Assembly (NCBI GenBank): GCA_003049465.1
Contig: PYSS01000155.1
Span: forward strand, 1-64,000
DNA length: 64,000 bases
Reading direction: 5' to 3'
From: Magnaporthiopsis rhizophila
Lineage: Eukaryota; Ascomycota; Sordariomycetes; Magnaporthales; Magnaporthaceae
In this document: positions 33,388-44,526 of the stretch, piece after piece
Layout: each line of letters begins with the position of its first letter
Numbering within the stretch: position 1 is the stretch's first letter
Made by a program: the position numbers and the translations under genes
Notes under the pieces: model-generated
Databases searched by the model: none
What the model was told of the DNA's origin: nothing
Seen by the model: the letters and a program-made list of their open reading frames with translations, nothing else

Positions 33388-35452
33388 ATCTAGTCACTTC
33401 TACATGACAACCATCTAAGCATATTGATACATCTTATTACTTATTATTACACCCTTTTTTACACTTCACCTTCCCGACGACACACCCCTCCTGCGGGGGG
33501 TTGTCTGATGGGCGATCTTGACAACTGTCCACTCGTTTCTTTTGTCATGTTGGTTTTTCAAGCTATACATTTCTGCAAAGATATGAAATGGCGGCGCTGG
33601 TTTTGATTTTTGTTCTTGTGGGCTTTCCGGTGCATTTCTGCCCCATCTGAAGGAACTTGGACTTGATATAGTTCACATTCTTAGTTCCACCTCAAAAAAG
33701 GGCTCCAAGGATTGAGGGATAACAGTGACTTGTAATCATGAGTGCTGAGGTCTCGGTCCATGCACAGCAATATAATGTTTTTGATTTAACCCTACAATAA
33801 AAAGTCGCGTTGCAGCGTTCTGTTGTGCCATTTGTGCTTGAGGGTTCTTTCCTGTACTATCTTGATGTGTCGCTACTTTTGACTGGTGTCAACGACCTAT
33901 TTATGGCCGCCAACGTCAGGGCAAAACACGCCAGCGAGAAACCAATTTCGTGCCGCTAAAATGAGGAGATGTCAACCCACTAAAAACGGCGGTGGTGGCA
34001 GTCGATCTCGCCCTCCCAAGAGGCCTGGACCGCCCAAGACTTGCAGATCCATCTTTGCCATCAATCCATCACAGGTGCCTTGATCGATTAGGTTTCTTCC
34101 TGGCACCCGTATTTCGCGGGTGGGGATTGATTGATTGAGCATTCCCCCTCCCTCCCGCTTTACAAAACAAAAAAGCTTGGCTGGCTTTTTGTTCATGCCG
34201 TTTTTGATCGACAACATGCTCTGGACCTTGTCCATCCATCCTGCCTTGCCCTGTGGGAAAACCGGGCTGCTGCTGGGGACTTTTCGAAAAGGCAATTGTA
34301 CCCGCTTTGCCACATTTCCATCAGGGAATACAGCTTGATGTATGAGGCTTTTTTTTTTTTTTTTTTTTTTTTTTTTCGTCGTCGTCTTGTCTGTCAAAAT
34401 CCATGTCCCGTTGAGAGTGGCAATAATGTCAACCACCTCGCTAGCCGCGCCCGGGGCTTTTACCAAGAAACCAAACCCATCGCCGCCCCCTGGGTAATTT
34501 CCAGCCTCAACTCCATCTCCCTCGCCTGAGGCCGCGCCAGCTCTCGCTGGCGCACAGATCAAACACCCTAGGTACATAGCCATCACAGTTACTTCCGGGC
34601 AGGCCAGGAAACGACTTAGTCAAGGGGGAAACCGAGGAAACTACGCTAGGGGCTGCCGGGATCATACCCGCGGCATCTCCACAGAACGAAGCCCGCACGG
34701 CCGCACGCTATTCCGCTTTGCTTGCCAGACAGTAGTCGTTGCCAGCAAGCTGCCTGCGAGGGATGTTCTCTTCTCCTCCTTCGAAAACCAGAAAAAAAAA
34801 ACTTGGGGGACTTGGCAAAACGCAGACAAGGAGTAAAGCTCTTTGTGGGCGGCGTGGGGACGTTATCACGCATGGGTATTTCTTTGTTCCTGCTTCGCCA
34901 CCCTTCAATCTCAGTGCCCCACAAGCCAGCAAATAGGACCAACTTCCAGTTCCAAGGCAGTGGCCAATGCAAGCGGCAGCACTGCTTCTATACTGTGTCG
35001 ACGATCCGCCAGCTTGTCGTCTCGACCCCAGGAGGACGGACGGGCGAGTGCTACAGTGTGCGGGGACGCGTGCTATTTCCGGCTCTGCCGGAGCTTCCCT
35101 GAATTCGATCCCACGTGCAACTCCTGTGGTGGCCGCGGGACACGCCCTGGGCGGTCGTGGCCTGCCGACGCCTTTTTTTTTTTTTCTTCGGCTGCTGCTG
35201 GTGCTGCTGCTGGGCTGGTGGCGACGAGGAGCGGGGATGGCCGCCGAACAAAGGTCGACCGGTTGCTTGGTTCACGCGCTTTCAACTACTTGAGCTTTGA
35301 AGCAAATCTGCGAAATGAAGCTTATTGTAAGCGACGATGAAACAAGATGACCACTTCCCACTGACGTAGGATAATAGGCTCCTTATAGTTTCCGCGAATC
35401 AAAGCAACTTGTTCCTCGTTTGAGCCGCGATTTTTTTTCTTCTCTCTCTCTC
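33388..35452. other. Convergent intergenic stretch with T28 tract
   Basis: About 2 kb between two convergent stops. It carries a run of about 28 T (34349-34376). A 204-codon minus-strand frame here runs through that tract as polylysine and is rejected. Nothing else is recognised. Confidence 0.55.
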
Positions 35453-37054
35453 TTAACCGAAATAGTCAAGCCAGTCCGGCTTGTACGTTTCCGCAGTGTT
35501 GTATGTCGAAAGAGCCCAGAAGAACACGTAAACGGCGGCAAAAATATTAACCAAAAGAAACGACTCTAAAACCGAGTCGCCCCCGCAACCAAAAAACCGC
35601 CTTGGATGCATGACGGAAACCCACATCAAGGCGATAAACACCACCCGGGTTAGAGCTTGTCTCCAGGGTATCCATTCAATATCAAAATTGCAGCAAAGTA
35701 AAAAGAAAACTATGCCCGCCGAAACGGAACCGGCTACCGTGCAACAGACTCTTAGAACCGGGTTCGTCGTTCTTATCGTTAAATATGCAAACGGGAGGAA
35801 TGCAAATAAAGCCCCGAGGTGCGGGATAACAACAAGCATAATAATTAAAAGCAAAAGTTCGACGGTATGAATAGGGGTGAGCAGCAGGTAATCGCGAACA
35901 GTACCGGGAGGACGTGTCCGGAGTATATTGTCACTGACGTGGAGGACGTAGGCGAGATAGAAGGTAACAGGGAGTGCGACAAGATGGGTGACAACGCCAA
36001 CCCAGGCGCCGCGGAAGGCAGACTGTTCGCGGCGGGCGGCGTCGACGATGGGCTGCATGTGCGACTCGCGGAGGTCGTCGAGGTGGAAAAGGTATAATAG
36101 AAGCTGGACGAGATACCAATCCGCGAGCATAAAGGCGGCGGCAAGGCGGATAGGCCAAGGGAGGGTTGTGGCTGCCAGCTTGACGACGACGACGAGCATG
36201 CAAACGATGGCGACGAGGTCGACCCACTTCTCCTGGCCGGCGAGAACGTTGCGGCCCAGTGCGTCCCGCATCTGTTTCAGCTGGACCTCCGGAGGCGCGG
36301 GATCGGGCTGGGAGGCGGGGCAGCCCTCTCCTGCTCGCGTTGTTCGCCGGTGCAGGAGTCCCGGCCGGACTGGAAGTTCTGGCGAGTGTTGGGAATTGGT
36401 GACATCGCCGCCGCCAAAGCCTTCTGCACCGACGAGAGGCAGGGTACTAGTGGTGGCAGGCGGGGCCGTCGTGTCGAAAGAGCCAGGTGCTACGGAAGCG
36501 CCCCCGACGGCTGGATGAATGGGTGGAGGAGAATGAGGAGCATAATTCGTTCCCGGCGTTTCGTTGGTACTCCCTAGCCGCGTGCAGCCGTGCGCGAGGA
36601 GATTGTCGACAAACGACGGCGATCCTTGCGTCGCTAGCTTTTCGCCATGGTCGTTGGCGCGGAGGAGGAGCAGCACCGCCGCGTGGATGTGCAGCGCCCT
36701 CCGCCAGCCGCCGAGGTTCGGACCGCCGCGGAAAAAGGGAAGAGGAAAGCGCCACGACAACGTCAGCCGGTTGGTCCCGTTCCACGTCGACGTGACGAAA
36801 TGGAACAGACTGCCGGCGATGATGACGGCTTCGCACGCGCAGGCCAACGGGTTCAGCCGCCAAAAGAAGAAAACGAGCCTGCCAAACGCCGAGCCGTACG
36901 GCCGGTAGAAGAGGCTGCCGTACGGCTGCGTGAGCAGGCAGAGGCTTAGGGTAAGGAACATGCCCACCACGTTGGCCGTCGAGAACTCGCGGGCATTTGA
37001 AGGCGAGTCTGGACCCTCCGAGCCGGGAATCGTTTTGTTGGAGGCAGAATCCAT
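35453..37054 (-). CDS. Unknown multi-span membrane protein
   Basis: A 533-residue single-exon protein that I cannot assign to a family. The N-terminal part has membrane segments around residues 28-48 and 58-100 (FLTLSLCLLTQPYGSLFY; LNPLACACEAVIIAGSLFHF). A hydrophilic loop of about 120 residues rich in Pro, Thr, Gly and Ser (about 150-270) separates these from six or so further helices, including VDLVAIVCMLVVVVKLAATT, LLLLIIMLVVIPHLGALFAF, VFIALMWVSVMHP and LLVNIFAAVYVFFWAL. It ends TYKPDWLDYFG. Two-block hydrophobicity and a consistent frame across 1.6 kb argue it is real. No transporter signature is evident. Confidence 0.7.
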   Translation of the reverse strand: MDSASNKTIPGSEGPDSPSNAREFSTANVVGMFLTLSLCLLTQPYGSLFYRPYGSAFGRLVFFFWRLNPLACACEAVIIAGSLFHFVTSTWNGTNRLTLSWRFPLPFFRGGPNLGGWRRALHIHAAVLLLLRANDHGEKLATQGSPSFVDNLLAHGCTRLGSTNETPGTNYAPHSPPPIHPAVGGASVAPGSFDTTAPPATTSTLPLVGAEGFGGGDVTNSQHSPELPVRPGLLHRRTTRAGEGCPASQPDPAPPEVQLKQMRDALGRNVLAGQEKWVDLVAIVCMLVVVVKLAATTLPWPIRLAAAFMLADWYLVQLLLYLFHLDDLRESHMQPIVDAARREQSAFRGAWVGVVTHLVALPVTFYLAYVLHVSDNILRTRPPGTVRDYLLLTPIHTVELLLLIIMLVVIPHLGALFAFLPFAYLTIRTTNPVLRVCCTVAGSVSAGIVFFLLCCNFDIEWIPWRQALTRVVFIALMWVSVMHPRRFFGCGGDSVLESFLLVNIFAAVYVFFWALSTYNTAETYKPDWLDYFG

Positions 37055-39772
37055 TTTTTCTTGCCTGGAGCGCGCGTGCAGTCTTTTAAGCGCTCTTACG
37101 AACGGAGAGACGAAAAAGGCTTTTGGTCCAACCCCTTCAGCTTTTGATATGGTAGGAATGAACGGGGACCTCCGTCGGGGACCGTGCCCTTTTCAGCCGC
37201 AACGCGGTCGATGGTGCGGCTGAAAGATTCGCAACGATGAAGCCAATGATGTTGTGGATCGGGATGTGGTCCAGCTTTTATGCCAAGGCTGTGTCTTGCG
37301 TTTAGTATATAGCCCCTTCGAGGCACAGAGCTTCAGGCAGTTGGATCCTTTTTAAAGCAAGAACGTTTTATATGCAGCTGTTTTTAAAAGAGGCCCTTCG
37401 CTGCCGCGCACCCTTTTGGCCATCTCAGGTTACTGGTCGCGGCGGCCGTGTGCAGTGATGTGACGAAGGTTATAAGTGCCTACGGACGAGGCATCCCGTT
37501 CCTGGCAGGAGTACATCTTCAGCGGCCTTGGCGGCGTCGGGATTCATATGGGGAGGGGATATCGCGGCTATAGTTGGAGACGACAGACGCTTGAAATACG
37601 TCGCGACGTGGGATGGCAAGGAGCGCAGGCACGTAAGCCAGGATCCCCTCCCAGACGCACCAAATTCACTCTCTCGTCACAACAGCAGCTACTACTCCAA
37701 GCGATCCTGTCCAGAATTACCACTCATTAGCGCTCTGCCAGGCTAGACTTTGGCGCCCATGTACAGGTCTGCAAGCAAATGGGGGTCGATGGCCGTGGGG
37801 AGACAGGTGCGGAAATTTACATCGAAGCTGGCGAGTCTGTCCTCCTTGGCAAAGTCATATGAACGCACTCATAAGACGGTCAGGGATATATTTCCCAGGG
37901 CTCAGCTTCGGGTCGTTGAATCATGGGTGGATTATTCCCAAGGGGCGCAACTGTGCCTCCTGAAAATTGGAGCTTGAGGGCAAGAATGACGTGTAAGTCC
38001 GGGACACCAGCAGGCGCAAGGACGGTAAGTGATAGGAGGGCTGGTAGCAAGGAATACCACACCGTGATCCGTAAAAACGGTTCGTAGCATTGTATAACCG
38101 TGAGAGGACGTTCGCGCCAGTCCGCTTCATGTTATTTTAGGTAGCATCTCGTTTCTTTCCCACTCGCTAAAAGTTACCTTCGCAATGTCTCGGGTGCTCG
38201 GGGCCCGTCTTTCAAGGACTTTAGGACTCTCGAGATGACCCGAAGAGTGAACTTGTCAAAGAAACAAACCAAGAAAAGCCAGTTGACGTCTACGACGTTG
38301 AGGCGAGAAAATCTAATAATACTAGTCATCTGTGTTCTGCCGGGGCCGAAACTACACAGTCCAGATCGGATGCAAGAGAGCGCCGGAAACTAAGCTGCTG
38401 AAGCAGCCCCCAAGAGAGAGCCTATTCTCCTCCACAATACCAGCGTCGTGGCCACGACTGCCGGAGTATTAAGGCCTATCCCGGTGCTGCTGGGCGCTAG
38501 AAAGCTGGCCAAATCCCAAAATAGGAGAGTGTGGTCTGCCCAGTATATTGGCAACGACCCAGCGAGGACGTGTGCTCCCAACCGCCGTTATTTCCACCGC
38601 CCTTCCTGTCCCAATCATAGCCGAGCCCTCAGCATGCCAGCCACGGCCATGGCGGTAGTGGGCCCCCAGCGCCAGAAGAACTCTTGAACTTCAGTACGTG
38701 TAAAGAGGAATGGGGCATGGAACAAGATGACGTCATATTCCATGCGGGTGAGAAAAATCGGATAAGACAAGATTTGCCCTGGGCGGTGCGGTGAGCACCG
38801 GGATGGGTATGATGGGATACGGCGCCTATCGCTCAAATCGAACGAAGGCCCATATCACTAGTAGGAATAATGCTAAAAGCCCGGGTGAAACTGTCCGTGA
38901 CGACGTTGTCCTGACGTATTCAAGGACCGGGAGAACAGTCCCGACGCCGATGGCGAGACCGGCGCAGCCGCAGACGTCCAGGTGAGCCACCCGTGCCCGT
39001 CACAGTGAGGCGTGATGAGTGTAGTGAAAATTGTTCGCGCAGGAAGGGAGCCACAGCGAAGAAGACAAGGGTTAGAAGAAAGGCAAGGACGGGGACTTGT
39101 AGCCCGAATATCCACCTCCAGCCCAGATGACCGCAGAGGACACCACTGAGTCCGGCGCCACCAACGGCACCTGGGTCGTCCGATGCGACGTTGCTGTGAC
39201 CCTGGTAGGTCCCACGAACCTTGAGGGGTTGAGCAACCACTGACGACATCAGCCAGCTGGGCTCTCTGCCTGACGGACATGTGCCGACATACATGCTAGT
39301 GCGGTTGACTTAACGAGTACCCGACCAGGGTGAGTCTAGCATCGACAACGAATACGGGGCTGCCTATCTGCTTGACGGTCAAGTTTGCTTTCGTGCCATC
39401 GTCTCGGGCGTCGCAGGGCGGCTGGTGATTAAAAAGAGGGAGCCGGACCAGGAGGGGTGTGGGTGGTGTGCCGCATGGCAGTCGGGGACGTGGGAAAAGG
39501 GGGCGCACAGTAAAACATGGAAAGGTGGATGATGAGCGAAGATGATGGGCGAAGCAGACAACTTTAACAGCCCTGGAGTTCGCTCTGCAAACGGCAGAGA
39601 TTTCAGCCATTCGCGAGGCAAAATTACCCTTATTTGCCACGGTTCCACGGCGAAGAGTCATCTTGCGTCTGCACTTCTATTACGCCAAACAGACTCCCTG
39701 ACCGTCTCTCTCTTTGTCTCTTTCAACACCTTTCCTTCCCTCCACATCCCAACTGCCAGAAACAACCGAGAC
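37055..39772. other. Gene-poor stretch with a transporter relic
   Basis: About 2.7 kb between two divergent genes. The minus-strand MFS relic (38395-39294) is listed separately. Sequence at 37055-38394 shows no supported frame. The last 200 bases before 39773 are pyrimidine-rich and presumably a former or active promoter. Confidence 0.55.
38395..39294 (-). pseudogene. Decayed MFS (DHA2-type) transporter
   Basis: Fragments of a drug:H+ antiporter-like membrane transporter survive in different frames. The clearest (39294 downwards) has SSVVAQPLKVRGTYQG, then GHLGWRWIFGLQVPVLAFLL and LVFFAVAP, which match the loop-helix region around helices 5-6 of fungal DHA2/VBA transporters. In a second frame CGCAGLAIGVGTVLPVLEY follows. 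A third segment near 38390-38581 contains STGIGLNTPAVVATTLVLW, like a later helix. The N-terminal helices and intact reading are missing, and stops separate the pieces. It is not a functional gene as assembled. Confidence 0.55.
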
Positions 39773-41669
39773 ATGGCGCAAACCGGAATTCTCGTCCTCG
39801 GCAGCAGCATAGTCGCCGGGCCATGCGTCGACTACCTGCTGCGGAACCCAAGCAATGTTCTTACCATTGGTGAGTCGCCCTGGACCCATGCCTTACCCTC
39901 TCGCGGCGACATGTCGTGCCACCATCCATCATTTGCCACGAAATGGCTTCCTGTCGCGCAGACCTGAAAAATAAGCAATACATTGAAGGCACAAAAGCTC
40001 CCTTTAAAAACAGATTGCACCGTTTGATACGCAAAAAAGGCCGTTTTCCTTTCCTATAATAATAGTTTTGGCCGAGGTTATTTCTCCTTCGGTATATCGC
40101 TTTTTTTTCTGGTTTGCGTGCCTGCCCATTGGGCCACTTTCCCCCTTCTCTTCCACCGCTCCATTGCCACCTGTCTATCCACCTTGCCGGCTGTGGCGGG
40201 CTCTCTGCTGATATTGGGTCTAGCCTGTCGTACGCTTTCCGCCGCCGAGAAACTGGTCTCTGGTCGTCCAAACGCCAAAGCCCTCGCCCTGGACGTTTCG
40301 TCCCCCGATCTGGATGCCCAAGTCGCCGGCCGCGATCTCGTCATTTCGCTCGTCCCCTACATCTACCACGCCGACGTCGTCCGGTCCGCCATCAAAGGCA
40401 AGACGCACGTCGTCACGACGAGCTATGTGTCCCCGGCTCTGCGCGAGCTCGACGCGGCGGCAAAGGCGGCCGGCGTCACCGTCCTGAACGAGGTCGGCGT
40501 CGATCCTGGCGTGGATCACCTGTACGCCGTCAAAACCGTCGCCGACGTCCACAACGAAGGTGGCGAGGTGCTCGAGTTCTATTCGTATTGCGGAGGCCTT
40601 TCTGCGCCTGGAGCCTCGCATAATCCTCTCCGGTTCAAGGTATTCTCTCGTGGTCTCGCCCCATCTGCGCCTTCAACTTACCAAGGTCGATAACGGCTGG
40701 GCTAACCAATGCACTTTCTCCAGTTCTCCTGGTCCCCTCGAGGTGCCCTCCTCTCTCAGTTTAACTCTGCCAGGTTCCTCAAGGATGGGAAGATCGTTGA
40801 AATCCCCAACACAGAACTTATGGGCCAAGCAAAGCCATATCATGTCCTGGTCGGCTACTTGTTCCTCGCGTATCCGAACAGGGACTCGGTCCCCTTCCGC
40901 GAGGCCTACAACGTCCCCGAGGCGCACACCGTCATCCGCGGCTCGCTCCGGTACGAGGACAATCCTGCTTTGGTCAAGGCTCTCACCGACCTCGGCTGGC
41001 TCGACTCGGAGCCGAAACCGTGGCTGCAGGTCAGTGGTCTCTCCTGGGCCTAAGCCCAGCAGCGTGCCCCCAAGGCGCCGTCGGCCAAGGAGGCAGATCT
41101 TGTAGCCCGAGTCGATGAGCTCTGCAACTTTTCTTCCGAAAAGGAACGGGAGACGGTCGTCGCCGGCCTCCGCTGGATGGGCTTGTTTTATGACGAGGCT
41201 CTGGCTGGTTACCAGCGTGGGAACCTCCTGGACACGCTCTCCGCCCGTCCCAATGAGCTCTGTCGTTTCCAGCCGGGTGAGAGAGACCTGGTGATGCTGC
41301 AGCACAAATTTGTTGTCTAGTGGCCGGATGGCTCAAAGGTATAATTAATCGGCGCGCCTTCTCTTCCACCCACGCACCCTCCTTCTCCTGTGTTGAAAGG
41401 AATATTTCACAAATGATGATCGCTTACCAAACCTCGCATACTAGAACACCATCACATCCACCCTCGAACTGTTTGGCGAGCCCGCAGGCTACTCTGCCAT
41501 GGCCAAATCGGTGGGCATCACGTGCGAAGTCGCCACCCAGATGCTCCTCGACGGCTTCAAGCCGTTCGCCACGCCCGGCGTTCTCGCGCCTTATTCCCCC
41601 GAGATCTGTGACCCTCTACGCGCCAAGATCGAGGCCGAGGGCATCAAGCTTGTCGACGAGATGTATTGA
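39773..41669 (+). pseudogene. Saccharopine-reductase-like gene (LYS9 family) with two in-frame stops
   Basis: Homologue of saccharopine reductase, which makes saccharopine in fungal lysine synthesis. Exons 39773-39869, 40224-40639, 40724-41338 and 41445-41669 (introns 354, 84 and 106 nt, phases 1, 0, 0) total 451 codons, matching yeast Lys9 (446 aa). Family blocks: ACRTLSAAEKL, DLVISLVPYIYHADVV, VTTSYVSPALRELD, NEVGVDPGVDHLYAVKT, YCGGLSAPGASHNPL, YPNRDSVPF, GLRWMGLF, LVMLQHKFVV and STLELFGEPAGYSAMAK. Codon 281 is TAA (41051-41053) and codon 370 is TAG (41318-41320), both in conserved surroundings. The N-terminal nucleotide loop reads LGSSIVAGP, and the usual LRNAA after RGVLLA is degraded to QFNSA. 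It looks like a young pseudogene of a duplicate; the organism must have a working LYS9 elsewhere unless it is a lysine auxotroph. Confidence 0.8.
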
Positions 41670-42354
41670 GTGTCCTCATCGCCGCCTCAGATGTATTGAC
41701 GATGCCACTAATTGCGCCGAGAACGAGACGGCGGTTGGGGGGTAACAGGTGGCAGGTGGTAATGGGCAAAAGCGTTGGGCTTTTGCAAGAAAAATTCCTG
41801 GCGGAGCCGGAGACGATTGTTTTTTATTATTTAATTGCTTCCAGCGTCTGCCTACTTGGATTTATTCCCATCATCATTCCACCACAAACCCCAGTCGATG
41901 GCTGTCTACCGGGCAGAGACCAAGTGCCTACGCCTTTCTTACTCGAGCTACGAGATCCCACGAATACCCGCAAGATGTCCGCCAAGCTCTCCCTCGGAGC
42001 GGCAAACCTGTCCTGCCGACGAAATACCACTAAAATAGTCGGGTGGACAATTGTGGCGGCTCTGCACCGCCTGCGCTCTCGTGCTGCGGCCTAGAGCTGG
42101 ACACGGAGGCCGGCAGCAACTTTAATCCCGTTTGCTGCGCCACAACCGTACACAGATGTGTTCCGGGATAAGTAGTCACCTCGGTATAAAAGGTGTGACA
42201 CTCCCAGCCATCGCCGACACTGGACATCTTTCTTCTCAGCTTCCTGTCACAATTAAAAAAAATACACCATCTGTCTGCGTAGCAAAACACTCTCGTCTAC
42301 GCCAGCGTCACCATTCTGCGTCAATCGCAGAGTGACGAAAGCCTCCCTTCATCG
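41670..42354. other. Intergenic spacer, nothing recognised
   Basis: About 680 bases between the saccharopine-reductase-like pseudogene and the hypothetical gene at 42355. The only frames are short and motif-free. Confidence 0.55.
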
Positions 42355-42990
42355 ATGCCACACGTCGAGAAGAACCCCGTCGAGGGGTCGGACTCCGAGG
42401 AGCGCTCCGACATCTCGCTGCCTCCCACGGAGCCCCCGCCGCCGGAGCAGCAGCTCGCGAAGAAGAGACCGAGGAGCCCGCCGCCGACTCAGGAGGAGAT
42501 CGACGAGTTCTTCAGGCCCGCGTACGATCGCGCCAGGGAGGAGAGGATCCACGACATGGAGGAGCCGCTCACGGCGTCCTGGGGCGTGGACATCACCGAC
42601 GCGGACGTGGAGAAGCTCAAGGCCGGCTTCAAGTCGCGCTGCAACATGGACCAGAAGTGGGACCTGCTGGTCGAGGACCCGGACTCGAGGGGAAGCGGCG
42701 GCTGGTCCCTCCATATCATCCGGAACTGGTTGTACGATGACATCTACGTACTCCACATCGTTCCCAACAACAACACAGGGACGGACGGTAAAGGCGAGAC
42801 TGGCGCCAAGATCGAAAGCATCACCTGGGAAAGCAGCGCGTCGGCATCCCGGCGACGACCCGAGGAGCAGGCCAAGATGGAGGCCATCATGGTCGCCAGG
42901 GGCTGGCTCGGCGCAGAGATTGCGTCCCTTCCGGAGTACTCGTGGGATCTAATGGGGAGAAACTACGAGAAGCTAGATGCCGCCGAGTAG
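42355..42990 (+). CDS. Hypothetical protein, 211 aa
   Basis: A single-exon protein of unknown function. The first ~50 residues are acidic and Pro/Glu-rich with a basic patch (AKKRPRSPPP) that could act as a nuclear signal. The rest reads as a compact helical domain: EEIDEFFRPAYDRAREERI, KLKAGFKSRCNMDQKWDLL, then WSLHIIRNWLYDDIYVLHIV and a C-terminal helix around AKMEAIMVARGWLGAEIA. There is no signal peptide or membrane segment. Codon use is C/G-ending and even along the frame, which supports coding. The ATG lies after a TATA-like stretch (GGTATAAAAGG at about 42181). I do not recognise the family. Confidence 0.65.
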   Translation: MPHVEKNPVEGSDSEERSDISLPPTEPPPPEQQLAKKRPRSPPPTQEEIDEFFRPAYDRAREERIHDMEEPLTASWGVDITDADVEKLKAGFKSRCNMDQKWDLLVEDPDSRGSGGWSLHIIRNWLYDDIYVLHIVPNNNTGTDGKGETGAKIESITWESSASASRRRPEEQAKMEAIMVARGWLGAEIASLPEYSWDLMGRNYEKLDAAE

Positions 42991-43267
42991 ATGATAGGCT
43001 TTAACACGTCCTTTTTTTGTATGCTATAAACACGGCGAATAGCTGTTCCTCTTTGTCGATATGCCCTGGTTTTTTGTTAATGTGTCGCCACTAGAGTGCA
43101 GTCCTCGGGCAAGTGTTGACGAGGCAGAGCTGAGAATATAGAAACGCGGTTGTGTACCCAGGGCGGGCGAAGACGACCTGGGCGGCCCGTGATGACCCAA
43201 TTACGGAAAGGGTCTGACAGACAGCCAAGAAACAGCATTTGGGTTACTTCTTCCACCGGCCGTAGAA

Positions 43268-44526
43268 TCAAGGGGTAGTCGGCAGGATGTGGTGGGGGTC
43301 CGGCATTTTGAGATAGCCTCGGGGAAGCTCGTTTTGGGGAGGCGCCTGTTGATAGCGTCAGTACGGTTGTACAAGTTCCTTTCATACATGGCTCTTTTAC
43401 TCACCTGGATCCCCTTGGCCCACTCTCTGATTGCACCAAAGTTCTTGCATTTGTGCTTGGTGTTGAAGTCGGGAAACGGCGTCACATTATTTGGGTTGTA
43501 CCAGACCTGGCCTGCAGTGGAGTTAGTATCGGGTGTATCGTATACCAAGCTGGGAAGCTCATACCCAATAGGCCCGTGTCGACGTTGCACATTAGGGCCT
43601 GGCGAACTGTATCGAGGCAGTGACCTGAGCAATGTGTCAGCAAATCACCGGAAATCGGGTCAGGGCGAGCTGTAACATACTGATGTGCAGCTGCAGGATA
43701 TGCTCGTCGTTCAGGAACGCGTGTGTACCGAGACCCTTGTAGTACCGCACATTGTAATACAGTCCTTTTCTGACGAGATTCTTGGGGGAGGTGAGATAAC
43801 AGCGATCTGGTAGGTTTTGGCAGGGCCTGAGGCTGCTGGTTTCCGTCACATACTAGGCAATGGAGATGGTGCAGGCCCTCGACGTTTACGAAAAATCCGC
43901 CACCAAACTTGTCTGACCGCTGGACATGACGAGAGCCCAGTCCAGCGGCAGTTCCCTGCTGGTTGGAAACGATTCCTGGTCGGTCTGAAACTTGTAAGTA
44001 TGTGAAGGACACCATAATTGCAATCGATCGGATAGATTTCTTACAGTCGGCGCCGAGGGCTTCCCATGCGGCATCAACCTCGGGTGAGGCGGGACGTCTG
44101 TATATGTTCTGCCGCATGAAGGAACCGTTGAAGGAGGTGTCTGCATACTTGACTCCGACGTCGCTCAGAATCGGAGCTGGATAAATCCACAGCTAAGTTA
44201 GCGGTGTTGGTACTTGGAGCAGCTACCTGCGAGACAGCTCGCATCATGTAGTCACAAAGGGACTCACAGTATTCGGATGTATGAAAGGAACACTTCCGGT
44301 CAAGGTCAACGACCGACTGTGCAAATCGACCGATGTATGCACCGAAAAGGCAACACACGAGATTCGACAGGACGAAGAAGGTGGCGATGCCGACGATTGG
44401 AAGACGGGGCTTGCAGCCCACGAGAATGGACCCTCGAGCAAGCTTGATGTCATCGTGCGGTTCGCTCTGGAAATCTGTCGCTGCCAGAGGGGAGTACTCG
44501 GCGTTTTTGTGGGCGGTGACGGACAT
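43268..44526 (-). CDS. UstYa-like (DUF3328) oxidase
   Basis: Member of the UstYa/DUF3328 family, whose studied members oxidatively cyclise Tyr-containing core peptides of fungal RiPPs or act in other secondary pathways. Seven exons: 44526-44268, 44176-44045, 43990-43854, 43780-43681, 43624-43565, 43511-43405 and 43345-43268. All introns are 53-91 nt and phases agree; the product is 290 aa. One membrane segment follows a short cytosolic N-terminus (PIVGIATFFVLSNLVCCLFG). Family marks are NGSFMRQNIYR, ASPEVDAAWEALG, GGGFFVNVEGLHHLHCL (first HxxHC), GLYYNVRYYKG, DEHILQLHISHC (second HxxHC, spanning exons 4-5), DTVRQALMCNVDTG and FPDFNTKHKCKNF. It ends ILPTTP, common in this family. Divergent from the Tyr-rich secreted gene at 45723. 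Confidence 0.9.

Noticed and set aside
33972..34586. 204-codon minus-strand frame
   Set aside because: It reads through the T28 tract as polylysine, has no motif and uneven composition.
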